Source of the DNA: Firmicutes bacterium TM09-10
GTDB taxonomy: Bacteria; Bacillota; Clostridia; Lachnospirales; Lachnospiraceae
Assembly: GCA_003481005.1 (NCBI GenBank)
Contig: QUKC01000025.1
Span: 351 to 38,647, forward strand
Length of the DNA: 38,297 nucleotides
Direction of reading: 5' to 3'
Positions within the stretch are counted from its first letter, which is position 1, and each line of letters begins with the position of its first letter. Of the stretch, positions 24,108 to 30,475 are shown piece by piece. A model generated the notes under the pieces. That model saw only the letters and a program-made list of their open reading frames with translations. It had not been told where the DNA came from and searched no databases. Position numbers and translations under genes: made by a program.

Positions 24108-24419
24108 ATGAACAAAAAAATTAAAACGGAGGCCGTAGATCACCTGTTTGACGCGATCTTGAGCCTGCAGAACAAGGAAGAATGCTACGCATTTTTCGAA
24201 GATCTCTGCACTGTCAATGAGCTGCTTTCCCTCTCCCAGCGTTTTGAGGTTGCAGCCATGCTAAAGGAAGGTAAAACCTATCTGGATATCGCAGAAAAAA
24301 CAGGCGCTTCCACTGCTACAATCAGCCGCGTCAACCGTTCCTTAAATTACGGCAACGACGGCTACGAGCTGGTTTTCTCCAGAATGGCAGAAGCTTCCGA
24401 ACCCGATTCGGAACAGTAA
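24108..24419 (+). CDS. yerC: TrpR-like regulator of the YerC/YecD family
   Basis: A 103-residue protein of the TrpR-like YerC/YecD family. FEDLCTVNELLSLSQRFEVA at about residues 28-47 is followed by the helix-turn-helix KTYLDIAEKTGASTATISRV and NRSLNYGNDGY. In many Firmicutes yerC is next to pcrA; here it diverges from it. AAAGGAG precedes ATG by 9 bases. Its ligand, if any, and its targets are unknown. A strong terminator follows, shared with the convergent lipoprotein gene. Confidence 0.92.
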   Translation: MNKKIKTEAVDHLFDAILSLQNKEECYAFFEDLCTVNELLSLSQRFEVAAMLKEGKTYLDIAEKTGASTATISRVNRSLNYGNDGYELVFSRMAEASEPDSEQ

Positions 24420-24514
24420 GTCCCGCAGGTCCAAGAGGGGGTACCCTGCAACAGGATTTGGAATCGGATCCGGTGAACACTGTAATGCACACATTTTGTC
24501 TACATTACATGAGT

Positions 24515-24567
24515 AAAAAAGAGCGAAGGCTCCGGAAAACTTTTTCCGGCGTCTCCGCTCTTTTTTT
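24515..24567. terminator. Bidirectional terminator between yerC and the lipoprotein gene
   Basis: AAAAAAGAGCG and CGCTCTTTTTTT flank an inner CCGG/CCGG stem (24521-24560). A-runs and T-runs on both sides fit two convergent genes. Confidence 0.85.
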
Positions 24568-24586
24568 GCTGCTGTTTTCAAAACGA

Positions 24587-25612
24587 TCAGCGCTCCAGCG
24601 CCTTTTTCGCAAACTCTGTATTGACCAGCTCTTCATATGCAACGCGGTTTGTCAGCTCGCCGCCCTCTTCCAGAATATCCTGCAGCAGAACAAATGCATC
24701 CTCCGAGAAAATCAGGTCGGTTTTCCACGTATCCTGCTCGACATAGCGTCTCACAATCGCCGTCAGCACCGCTTCGTCCGTTTCCGGGAACTGCAGTGCA
24801 ATCATTTTCGCAATTTCCTCCGGCGTGCTCTGTGACACCTTTTCCATACCGTGCTGCAGTGCATTTACAAAGGCCTGCACGGTATCCGGATGCGCTTCCA
24901 GATAGCTTTTTTTCGCAGAAAATGCTGTATACGGCACATAGCCGGACTCTTCTCCCAGCGAAGCGACAACATAGCCGTCGCCTTTTTGCTCCAGGGCAGT
25001 TGCATGAGGCTCGAACTCTACCGTAAAATCCCCTTGCCCGCCGGAAAATGCTGCTGCCGTGGAACCAAAATCGATGCTCTGATCGATGGAAAGGTCTCCG
25101 GTCGGATCCATGTTGTACTGCTTTAAAATATATTCAAATACCATTTCCGGCATGCCGCCTGCCCTGCCACCCAGCACTTTTTTGCCCTTCAGCATATCCC
25201 ACTCGAAATTCTCGATCGGTTCCCTCGCAACGAGGAAGTTTCCGGCACGCTGTGTCAGCTGTGCGAAATTGATCAAATAATCCTCGGCTCCGCCGTTTTT
25301 TGTATATATCGTTGATTCGGAGCCCATGAAACCGATATCCGCCTCTCCCGCCAACACTGCCGTAACGGTCTTATCCGCACCGAAGCCTGTCACCAGCGTC
25401 AGATCAATGCCCTCTTCTCTAAAATAACCCTCTTCTATTGCCACATACATTGGCGCATAAAATATGGAATGCGCCACCTCGTTCAACGTAACCTTCTGAA
25501 GTTTCTTTTTCTCCCCTCCATCCGATAAATCTTTCTTCTGCCCGCAACCTGCCAGCATGCCAATCGTCAACGCCGCTGTCAGCGCCAGACATATCCATCT
25601 TCTTTTTTTCAT
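24587..25612 (-). CDS. ABC transporter substrate-binding lipoprotein, NMT1/SsuA-like
   Basis: A 341-residue extracellular lipoprotein. The signal peptide ends in lipobox LAGC with Cys23 as the lipidated residue. The mature part has the NMT1/THI5-like periplasmic-binding fold (IFYAPMYVAIEEGYFREEG, then TVTAVLAGEADIGFMGSEST), typical of importers for pyrimidine precursors, sulfonates, nitrate or similar anions. The substrate cannot be decided. No permease or ATPase gene is adjacent: yerC converges on one side and DUF1836 diverges on the other. It is therefore an orphan in this window. GAGGAAG precedes the ATG. Confidence 0.88.
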   Translation of the reverse strand: MKKRRWICLALTAALTIGMLAGCGQKKDLSDGGEKKKLQKVTLNEVAHSIFYAPMYVAIEEGYFREEGIDLTLVTGFGADKTVTAVLAGEADIGFMGSESTIYTKNGGAEDYLINFAQLTQRAGNFLVAREPIENFEWDMLKGKKVLGGRAGGMPEMVFEYILKQYNMDPTGDLSIDQSIDFGSTAAAFSGGQGDFTVEFEPHATALEQKGDGYVVASLGEESGYVPYTAFSAKKSYLEAHPDTVQAFVNALQHGMEKVSQSTPEEIAKMIALQFPETDEAVLTAIVRRYVEQDTWKTDLIFSEDAFVLLQDILEEGGELTNRVAYEELVNTEFAKKALER

Positions 25613-25717
25613 AAAATATCTGCTTCCTCAACACATGTTTCTTTATCCTATGCGCTCCTATTGTCCCACGTGCTGTTCCTTCACAGAATGGTCTTTCTAT
25701 ATTGAGTTTCTTTTCTC

Positions 25718-25746
25718 TTGTCATCTGGTTTTGAATACTATATAAT
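25718..25746 (+). promoter_or_regulatory. Promoter for the DUF1836 gene
   Basis: -35 TTGTCA (25718-25723) and -10 TATAAT (25741-25746) are 17 bases apart, 51 bases before the start codon. Confidence 0.75.
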
Positions 25747-25796
25747 GAATTCATTAAACAATCTTCATTATTTTATGGAAAACAGGAGCATTTCAT

Positions 25797-26444
25797 ATGA
25801 CACTGGAAACAGGGGATCTTTTACAAAGTATTTTGGATAGTCTGGACCGTATTGATTATATCCGTCCGGATGATATCCCAGATATCGAATTATACATGGA
25901 TCAGGTGACGACTTTTATGGACAGCCGTCTGAAGAATGCTGCCCGTAATCCCGAAGTGGACAAGATCCTGACCAAAACCATGATCAACAACTACGCTAAA
26001 AACGACCTGCTGCCGCCGCCCGTCCGCAAGAAATATTCCCGCGAGCACATGCTGCTTTTGATTTTTATCTATTATTTCAAGGGCATCCTGTCAATCAGCG
26101 ACATCCAGACCGTATTAAAACCGATTACCGACCGTTTCTTTGCCGGAAACGAAGGGCTGAAGCTTGAAACGATCTATAACGAGGTGTTTAGTCTCGAGCG
26201 GGAAGAGGTTGAAGTAATGAAGCAGGACGTCGTACGCAAATATCACAAAGCTCAGGAAACCTTTTCGGATGCTGCCACAGAGGATCAGGAATTTCTGCAG
26301 ACCTTTTCTTTCATCTGCATGCTCAGTTTTGACGTCTATGTTAAAAAAATGTTGATTGAAAAACTGATCGACAGCTGCAGTGCAAAAGAAACAGACACCA
26401 CAGAACACCGCTCCCGTCACAGTCGTTCTGATAAAAAACAATAG
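25797..26444 (+). CDS. DUF1836 family protein
   Basis: A 215-residue helical protein with the DUF1836 layout: IRPDDIPDIELYMDQVTTFM, then the central TKTMINNYAKNDLLPPPVRK and YSREHMLLLIFIYYFKGILS. The middle resembles a MerR-like winged helix, so a DNA-binding role is plausible but unproven. AGGAG precedes ATG by 9 bases and a good promoter lies upstream. The stop codon falls inside a 35-bp palindromic repeat (26438-26472) that may serve as its terminator. Probably a conserved chromosomal gene. Confidence 0.88.
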   Translation: MTLETGDLLQSILDSLDRIDYIRPDDIPDIELYMDQVTTFMDSRLKNAARNPEVDKILTKTMINNYAKNDLLPPPVRKKYSREHMLLLIFIYYFKGILSISDIQTVLKPITDRFFAGNEGLKLETIYNEVFSLEREEVEVMKQDVVRKYHKAQETFSDAATEDQEFLQTFSFICMLSFDVYVKKMLIEKLIDSCSAKETDTTEHRSRHSRSDKKQ

Positions 26445-26472
26445 AATGCACGCTCTGCGAGCATTCTATTGT
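26438..26472. repeat. 35-bp palindromic repeat, copy 1
   Basis: ACAATAGAATGC and GCATTCTATTGT form a perfect 12-bp stem with an 11-base loop (ACGCTCTGCGA). Copy 2 at 26852-26886 differs at one position. It overlaps the DUF1836 stop and could terminate that gene. Confidence 0.85.
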
Positions 26473-26559
26473 CATGAATCACAGTAACTGCAGCGTTTGC
26501 AAACGGTACGTCTGCTTATAGCAACATGACTGTGAACATAATTTCTTTCCATCTGCCAC

Positions 26560-26587
26560 TTGATTCCTGCCTGGAAAGTGCTAAAAT
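26560..26587 (+). promoter_or_regulatory. Promoter for the tRNA pair
   Basis: -35 TTGATT (26560-26565) and -10 TAAAAT (26582-26587) are spaced by 16 bases, 17 bases before the mature tRNA-Val. Confidence 0.55.
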
Positions 26588-26604
26588 GAATCTTAGCTGA
26601 AAAC

Positions 26605-26678
26605 GGAAGTATAGCTCAGCCGGGATGAGCGTTCGCCTCACACGCGAGAGGTCACGGGTTCGAGCCCCGTTGCTTCCA
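26605..26678 (+). tRNA. tRNA-Val(CAC)
   Basis: A full cloverleaf: acceptor GGAAGTA with TGCTTCC, D-arm GCTC/GAGC, anticodon stem TTCGC/GCGAG around loop CTCACAC (anticodon CAC), and T-arm ACGGG-TTCGAGC-CCCGT. Discriminator A; CCA is not encoded. It reads valine codon GUG. Confidence 0.95.
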
Positions 26679-26727
26679 TATCAGTACCTTTCATGAAAGG
26701 TCTGATTTTTCTTCATAAATTATGTTT

Positions 26728-26800
26728 GGGCTCGTAGCTTAGCTGGGAAAGCGCTGCGTTCGCAACGCAGAGACCGTGGGTTCGAATCCCATCGGGTCCA
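26728..26800 (+). tRNA. tRNA-Ala(CGC)
   Basis: Acceptor GGGCTCG with CGGGTCC gives the G3-U70 wobble pair that marks alanine tRNAs. D-arm GCTT/AAGC, anticodon stem CTGCG/CGCAG around TTCGCAA (anticodon CGC), and T-arm GTGGG-TTCGAAT-CCCAT. Discriminator A; CCA is not encoded. Confidence 0.95.
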
Positions 26801-26803
26801 TCC

Positions 26804-26843
26804 AAAATAAGCCGTTAGAATGTTGATTCTGACGGCTTATTTT
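26804..26843 (+). terminator. Terminator of the tRNA operon
   Basis: AAAATAAGCCGT (26804-26815) and ACGGCTTATTTT (26832-26843) with inner TAGAAT/ATTCTG pairing form a long stem ending in TTTT, four bases after tRNA-Ala. Confidence 0.88.
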
Positions 26844-26851
26844 CTGTATAA

Positions 26852-26886
26852 ACAATAGAATGCATGCTCTGCGAGCATTCTATTGT
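26852..26886. repeat. 35-bp palindromic repeat, copy 2
   Basis: Identical to copy 1 at 26438-26472 except for one loop base (T for C). The two copies bracket the tRNA pair. Confidence 0.85.
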
Positions 26887-26902
26887 TATAAACTGTATAA
26901 AA

Positions 26903-26948
26903 AATAGGCTTCGCCTATTCAACTCCCCTGCCCCTCAATCTTGAGGGG
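26903..26948. other. Two perfect hairpins before the transposase fragment
   Basis: AATAGGC-TTC-GCCTATT (26903-26919) and CCCCTCAA-TC-TTGAGGGG (26931-26948). The second is followed by a T-rich stretch. Their place just before a transposase start suggests a transposon end structure (inference). Confidence 0.5.
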
Positions 26949-26988
26949 TGGGATTTCTTTTTGTTACTATTTCATGCATAATAGTCTT

Positions 26989-27159
26989 ATGAATGTTTTA
27001 CAACAGATTTTTACTGACTATTATGAAGAAATTGAATATATTCTTCATCCCAGAAAAACTGAGATGGAAAATATCGATAAGATGATTCATTGTGGTGATC
27101 CATCTTTCGGTGGTGCCATGTATGGCTGTCCTCACTGCGGGAAACTTAAATTTATATAA
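26989..27159 (+). pseudogene. 5' fragment of an IS91-like transposase with zinc-binding domain
   Basis: The 56 residues starting MNVLQQIFTDYYEEIEYIL and ending GAMYGCPHCGKLKF match the N-terminus of transposases with an IS91-type zinc-binding domain. The family normally continues with further Cys/His motifs. Here the frame ends in Ile-stop right after KLKF, where the AT-rich end of the integrase-bearing element starts. The gene is therefore interrupted at about 27,150. The rest is not visible at the right edge of the window. No ribosome site is visible. Confidence 0.75.
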
Positions 27160-27224
27160 TTATTCCTCTAACTTTCCCTATTTTACAGGCTTTCCCGCCT
27201 GTTCATTAGTGAAATGATATGTAG

Positions 27225-27274
27225 TTTCCCTTATTTTTGCCCTTATGAGATAATCACAAGGGAAATAAGGGAAA
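27225..27274. repeat. Left-end AAGGGAAA array of the mobilizable element
   Basis: TTTCCCTTA-TTTTTG-CCC (27225-27242) faces CACAAGGGAAATAAGGGAAA (27255-27274), an inverted set of AAGGGAAA units. A further CTTTCCCTATTTT lies at 27172-27184. The same layout recurs at 38177-38254. These are probably integrase arm-binding sites (inference). Confidence 0.6.
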
Positions 27275-27278
27275 TTTT

Positions 27279-28574
27279 TTAGTCATTGCCTACCACTTTA
27301 TCAAGAAGCCGAACCGATTTTCGTTTCGCATCTCTTGTGGAGTGAGCATAGACGTTCATTGTGGTACTGACATCTGAGTGTCCTAACAATTCCTGCACAT
27401 CTTTTGGGGCAGCTCCATTTGCTAAAAGGTTGCTTGTATAGGTGTGACGTAACTGGTGGAAATGAAAGCCTTCAAATCCCTCTAATGTTTTTGCTACCTT
27501 TCTGCATACCGTTCCCAAAGTAGTCGGAAGTTCCAGACAGCCATCAGGTCTTAAGCAGACGAAAGAAATTTCTTTATAATCTGCCGGGACTTCCTCTGTT
27601 CTGTCTAAGCAATAATACTCGTAGTACACTCTGTTTTTCTCTTTGACCTCTTTGTAGTAGTTCGTGTGATAAAGTTCTCCGTACTGCATTCGATTCTTTA
27701 ACTGCTCTTTCCGGGCATTACGGAAAATCTCTACCAGCGTATCTCCAAAATCAACAATCCTCACTTTTTTCCGCTTGGTTGGTCCGATGATATATTTGCG
27801 CTTTGAGCCATCATATCGGATGCTGCGTCTTATGGTAAGGCATTGTTCTTCCAGATTTACGTCCTGCCACGCCAAACCGCAGGCTTCTCCAATACGAAGC
27901 CCGGCATAATAGGCTATCTGGATTGGAAGTATTGCGGCTGGGTTCTTTTTTTGAAGATACGCAAGCAGTCTTTCATAATCTTTTCGTGAAATTGGTTGGA
28001 TATTTCCGTCCATGTCCTCATCCGAAAACAAATCAACTTCGTCCGTCTGATACCGCAGTTTAATATACTGCATAGGATTGAACGTAATATACTGTTTTGG
28101 AAATACTGCAAAGCGGAATGATTGCTGCATGACTGCGGAAAAAGAATGGATGTAGTCTTTGCTGTAACCCTTTTTCTCTTTTCCATCGGGATGAACTCCC
28201 CCGAAGGAAAGCAAATCAAAGAAGGATTGCAAATGCTCAGAGGTTACATTTTTTAATTTCCGTTCTGCCAGCGGATGTTTCTTAATATTTCGGATTGTTC
28301 CGAGGTAATTCTCCACCGTACCATTGCTGAGCGTACCTGTTTTTAATTCCTCCTCTGCCCACACATCCAGAAGTTGTCCGACTGTGAGATTTTCCGCTTT
28401 GGCAACAAATTTCTTTTTCTCATAATCATCCATTGCCTGACGGAGCAGTTTTTCAGTTTCACTTTTGCTTTCTGTTCCAACGCATTCTTTCTGAACAAGA
28501 TTGCCGCTTGCGTCCTCTACATAGAAGCGGTAGTACCATTTCTTTCCTTTTTTTCTTACAGATCCTTTTGCCAT
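27279..28574 (-). CDS. int: Tyrosine integrase, Tn916 Int-like
   Basis: A 431-residue tyrosine recombinase. The N-terminal arm-binding domain (SVRKKGKKWYYRFYVEDASG) is of the Tn916 Int type. The core-binding domain covers about residues 60-180. The catalytic domain carries Arg227 (AGLRIGEACG), His373 and Arg376 (HQLRHTYTSNLL), His399 (LLGHSDVS) and nucleophile Tyr409 (MNVYAHST). It integrates and excises the surrounding element. ATG 28574 is chosen because AAAGGAG lies 10 bases upstream. It is oriented towards the left element end, and the stop is only 5 bases from the AAGGGAAA array. Confidence 0.95.
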   Translation of the reverse strand: MAKGSVRKKGKKWYYRFYVEDASGNLVQKECVGTESKSETEKLLRQAMDDYEKKKFVAKAENLTVGQLLDVWAEEELKTGTLSNGTVENYLGTIRNIKKHPLAERKLKNVTSEHLQSFFDLLSFGGVHPDGKEKKGYSKDYIHSFSAVMQQSFRFAVFPKQYITFNPMQYIKLRYQTDEVDLFSDEDMDGNIQPISRKDYERLLAYLQKKNPAAILPIQIAYYAGLRIGEACGLAWQDVNLEEQCLTIRRSIRYDGSKRKYIIGPTKRKKVRIVDFGDTLVEIFRNARKEQLKNRMQYGELYHTNYYKEVKEKNRVYYEYYCLDRTEEVPADYKEISFVCLRPDGCLELPTTLGTVCRKVAKTLEGFEGFHFHQLRHTYTSNLLANGAAPKDVQELLGHSDVSTTMNVYAHSTRDAKRKSVRLLDKVVGND

Positions 28575-28660
28575 AATCGTATGTCTCCTTTCGATATTAG
28601 ACAATCGGAACTGATGAAATGCTTCGTGCGTGTAAGTATATCATAACTCCGGTTGTCTTA

Positions 28661-29290
28661 CTATACCGATTCGGAATCTTCGTATAAGACTTCTGATAAA
28701 AGATTTGCAAGCCTTTGTTCTGCTGTTTTTGGTTTCTTGGAATAGAGCCTTACAACGTCTGCCATCTCATTAAGAGCATTGATGGTAGGAGTGATTTCCC
28801 TTAAGAACATAATCTCATTATATTCCTCATTCGATTCAAACCCTATTGTTTTGGCAATATCCGTCTGACCATCATTCCCCTTGAAGTTTTTGCAGGCGAA
28901 CTGGAAGGAATCCAAAAACAGACCATATTGTTTTAACATCAGCAGTAATAAATCTTTTGAAAAAGCATCTTCTTCTTTGGTAAGGGCAAGCGGTAACTGT
29001 TCCAGAATATCTCCCATCGCATCACGAATCTGTAACTCTCTCTTATCCGTAATGTCGGTTTCATATTCGTCTGTTTCCCCTTTGAGCCATTCCACAGATA
29101 CATGGAGTGCTTCCGAAAGACCTTCCAGCACCATTTTTTTCGTATTGTCAATCGAACCATTCTCATAACGCAGGATTGTAGAAGCGGTAACTCCCATCTT
29201 TTCTGCGACATAAGGCTGTGTCAGATTCAATTCCAGACGGCGCTGTTTTATTCTGCTGCCTATCAGCTTGCGTAGTTCTTTATCTTTCAT
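28661..29290 (-). CDS. XRE-family repressor of the integration module
   Basis: A 209-residue regulator. The N-terminal XRE domain (LNLTQPYVAEKMGVTASTIL, RYENGSIDNTKKMVLEGLSEAL) covers about residues 8-70. The C-terminal 140 residues are helical with no domain I recognise. AAGGAGG precedes ATG 29290. It is divergent from xis, and two copies of ATTGCA-N3-TGCAAT lie in the intergenic region, one over its own -35 box and one between the xis -10 and start. It probably represses both promoters until element induction (inference). Confidence 0.9.
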   Translation of the reverse strand: MKDKELRKLIGSRIKQRRLELNLTQPYVAEKMGVTASTILRYENGSIDNTKKMVLEGLSEALHVSVEWLKGETDEYETDITDKRELQIRDAMGDILEQLPLALTKEEDAFSKDLLLLMLKQYGLFLDSFQFACKNFKGNDGQTDIAKTIGFESNEEYNEIMFLREITPTINALNEMADVVRLYSKKPKTAEQRLANLLSEVLYEDSESV

Positions 29291-29320
29291 GCTGACTGCC
29301 TCCTTTTTCGGTATGTATGA

Positions 29321-29349
29321 ATTATAGCATTGTTTCTCTAAAATTGCAA
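29321..29349 (-). promoter_or_regulatory. Promoter of the XRE repressor
   Basis: On the minus strand, -35 TTGCAA (29344-29349) and -10 TATAAT (29321-29326) are 17 bases apart. The -35 is embedded in operator copy 1. Confidence 0.75.
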
Positions 29350-29357
29350 TATGCAAT
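29343..29357. promoter_or_regulatory. Operator copy 1, ATTGCA-N3-TGCAAT
   Basis: A perfect inverted repeat, ATTGCA-ATA-TGCAAT, over the -35 of the repressor promoter. The identical half-sites recur at 29429-29443. Confidence 0.7.
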
Positions 29358-29387
29358 ATAAAAATTGTTTTTAATATTTCGTAACGC

Positions 29388-29416
29388 TTGACAAAAAGAT
29401 TTGGAAGGGATATACT
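29388..29416 (+). promoter_or_regulatory. Promoter of xis and the mob operon
   Basis: -35 TTGACA (29388-29393) and -10 TATACT (29411-29416) with a 17-base spacer, 46 bases before the xis start. Confidence 0.8.
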
Positions 29417-29428
29417 TACATCACAAGA

Positions 29429-29443
29429 ATTGCATAATGCAAT
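29429..29443. promoter_or_regulatory. Operator copy 2, ATTGCA-N3-TGCAAT
   Basis: A perfect inverted repeat, ATTGCA-TAA-TGCAAT, 12 bases downstream of the xis -10, placed to block transcript start or clearance. Confidence 0.7.
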
Positions 29444-29461
29444 TTACAGGGAGGTGATTAT

Positions 29462-29692
29462 ATGACGCAAAGAAAAATTGCATTATCCATCGAAGAAGCT
29501 GCCGACTATACGGGAATCGGCAGAAACACCTTAAGACAGCTTGTAGAATGGAAGAAACTTCCGGTATTAAAGGTTGGTCGTAAAGTCCTGATTAAAACCG
29601 ATATTCTGGAAATGTTTATGGAAGCGAATGAAGGTCGTGATTTGAGGGATAGAGGAAATGTAAAAGCCGTAACAAGAACTGCGGCAAATTAA
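29462..29692 (+). CDS. xis: Excisionase, Tn916 Xis-like
   Basis: A 76-residue winged-helix protein of the excisionase family: LSIEEAADYTGIGRNTLRQL at about residues 8-27, then LPVLKVGRKVLIKTDILEMF. It should bind the element ends and bias Int towards excision. GGGAGGTG precedes ATG. It is transcribed divergently from the repressor and probably heads a transcript that continues into the mobilization genes. A short hairpin, GGCGGCTTC/GAAACCGCC (29696-29717), follows its stop without a T-run. Confidence 0.92.
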   Translation: MTQRKIALSIEEAADYTGIGRNTLRQLVEWKKLPVLKVGRKVLIKTDILEMFMEANEGRDLRDRGNVKAVTRTAAN

Positions 29693-29832
29693 AAAGGCGG
29701 CTTCCAAAGAAACCGCCAAAGGTTCTATCAGACCGAAGCCATGATATACCTACACGCAAGAAGATTATACCATGTGCTTCTTCTGATACGCAACCGAGAA
29801 CTTATGTTTGCAAAAGAAAGGGGAATGTAATA

Positions 29833-30147
29833 ATGGCAAAATCAACAAAAAGTTATGAAGAACGAATGCTTGAAATGGAAAAGAAGGAACAGGAAAGCCT
29901 TGAAAAAGCAAAACGATATGCAGCACAGAAGAAAGAACTTCTAAAACGAAAGAAAGCCGAAGAAAGTAAAAAACGAACCCATAGGCTCTGTCAGGTTGGC
30001 GGTGCGGTGGAATCCGTTCTTGGTGCGCCTATTGAGGAGGAAGACATCCCAAAGCTGATTGGTTTTCTGAAAAAGCAGGAAGCCAATGGGAAATTTTTCT
30101 CAAAGGCAATGCAGAAAGAAACAAATACTGATATGGAGGAAGTGTAA
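29833..30147 (+). CDS. DUF3847-like small mobilization-associated protein
   Basis: A 104-residue, very charged protein. The first 45 residues are a Lys/Glu coiled coil (ERMLEMEKKEQESLEKAKRY). A conserved-looking KKRTHRLCQVGGAVESVLG follows, the pattern I associate with DUF3847. The C-terminal segment IPKLIGFLKKQEANG is amphipathic. It lies directly before the oriT and relaxase gene, the place of a relaxosome accessory protein, and that role is inferred from position only. GAAAGGGG precedes the ATG. Confidence 0.75.
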   Translation: MAKSTKSYEERMLEMEKKEQESLEKAKRYAAQKKELLKRKKAEESKKRTHRLCQVGGAVESVLGAPIEEEDIPKLIGFLKKQEANGKFFSKAMQKETNTDMEEV

Positions 30148-30193
30148 TGGCGGAGGGAATGAGTTTTTCATTCCCTTCATTGCTTTTTCATGA

Positions 30194-30250
30194 AGGGCGC
30201 ACTTATGGACAACCAGAGGTCGTCCCAATAAGTTTGCCACAAGTGGCAAC
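30194..30250 (-). other. oriT with IncQ/R1162-type nic core
   Basis: Read on the minus strand, the core TAAGTGCGCCCT (30194-30205) matches the nic region of the RSF1010/R1162 (MOBQ) family as I remember it. Immediately 5' of it is the inverted repeat GGACGACC-TCT-GGTTGTCC (30207-30225, one mismatch), the arrangement MobA relaxases recognise. A further inverted repeat, GTTGCCAC/GTGGCAAAC, lies at 30232-30250. The MobA/MobL gene starts 226 bases downstream. The wider gap (30148-30475) also holds hairpins GGGAATGA/TCATTCCC (30155-30175) and TTCCGGCAA/TTGCCGGAA (30392-30438). Confidence 0.75.
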
Positions 30251-30321
30251 CGGTCTGCGCTCACGCTTGCCGGGCTCGTTCCGTCGGCGGGGCTTTCAGC
30301 CAGACCTGCTCATGCCGCAGG

Positions 30322-30395
30322 AGGCACTCTTCGCCAGAGAGGCGCATTCCATGCAGGCTGCTATGCGCAGGGCACTCTTACGCAGAGGGCGTTCC
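30322..30395. repeat. Imperfect direct repeat between oriT and relaxase
   Basis: AGGCACTCTTCGCCAGAGAG followed by GCGCATTCC (30322-30350) is echoed by GGGCACTCTTACGCAGAGGG followed by CGTTCC (30370-30395). Possibly binding sites for an accessory protein. Confidence 0.5.
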
Positions 30396-30475
30396 GGCAA
30401 TGCTGCTTTTTCTAAAACTGAAAGCAATGTTGCCGGAAATCTATGCCGGATACGTCAGAAAGGAGGAATCCAGAC

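Noticed and set aside
25613..25717. Possible riboswitch upstream of the binding lipoprotein
   Set aside because: No conserved motif of the thiamine, flavin or other common riboswitch classes is visible in the leader.
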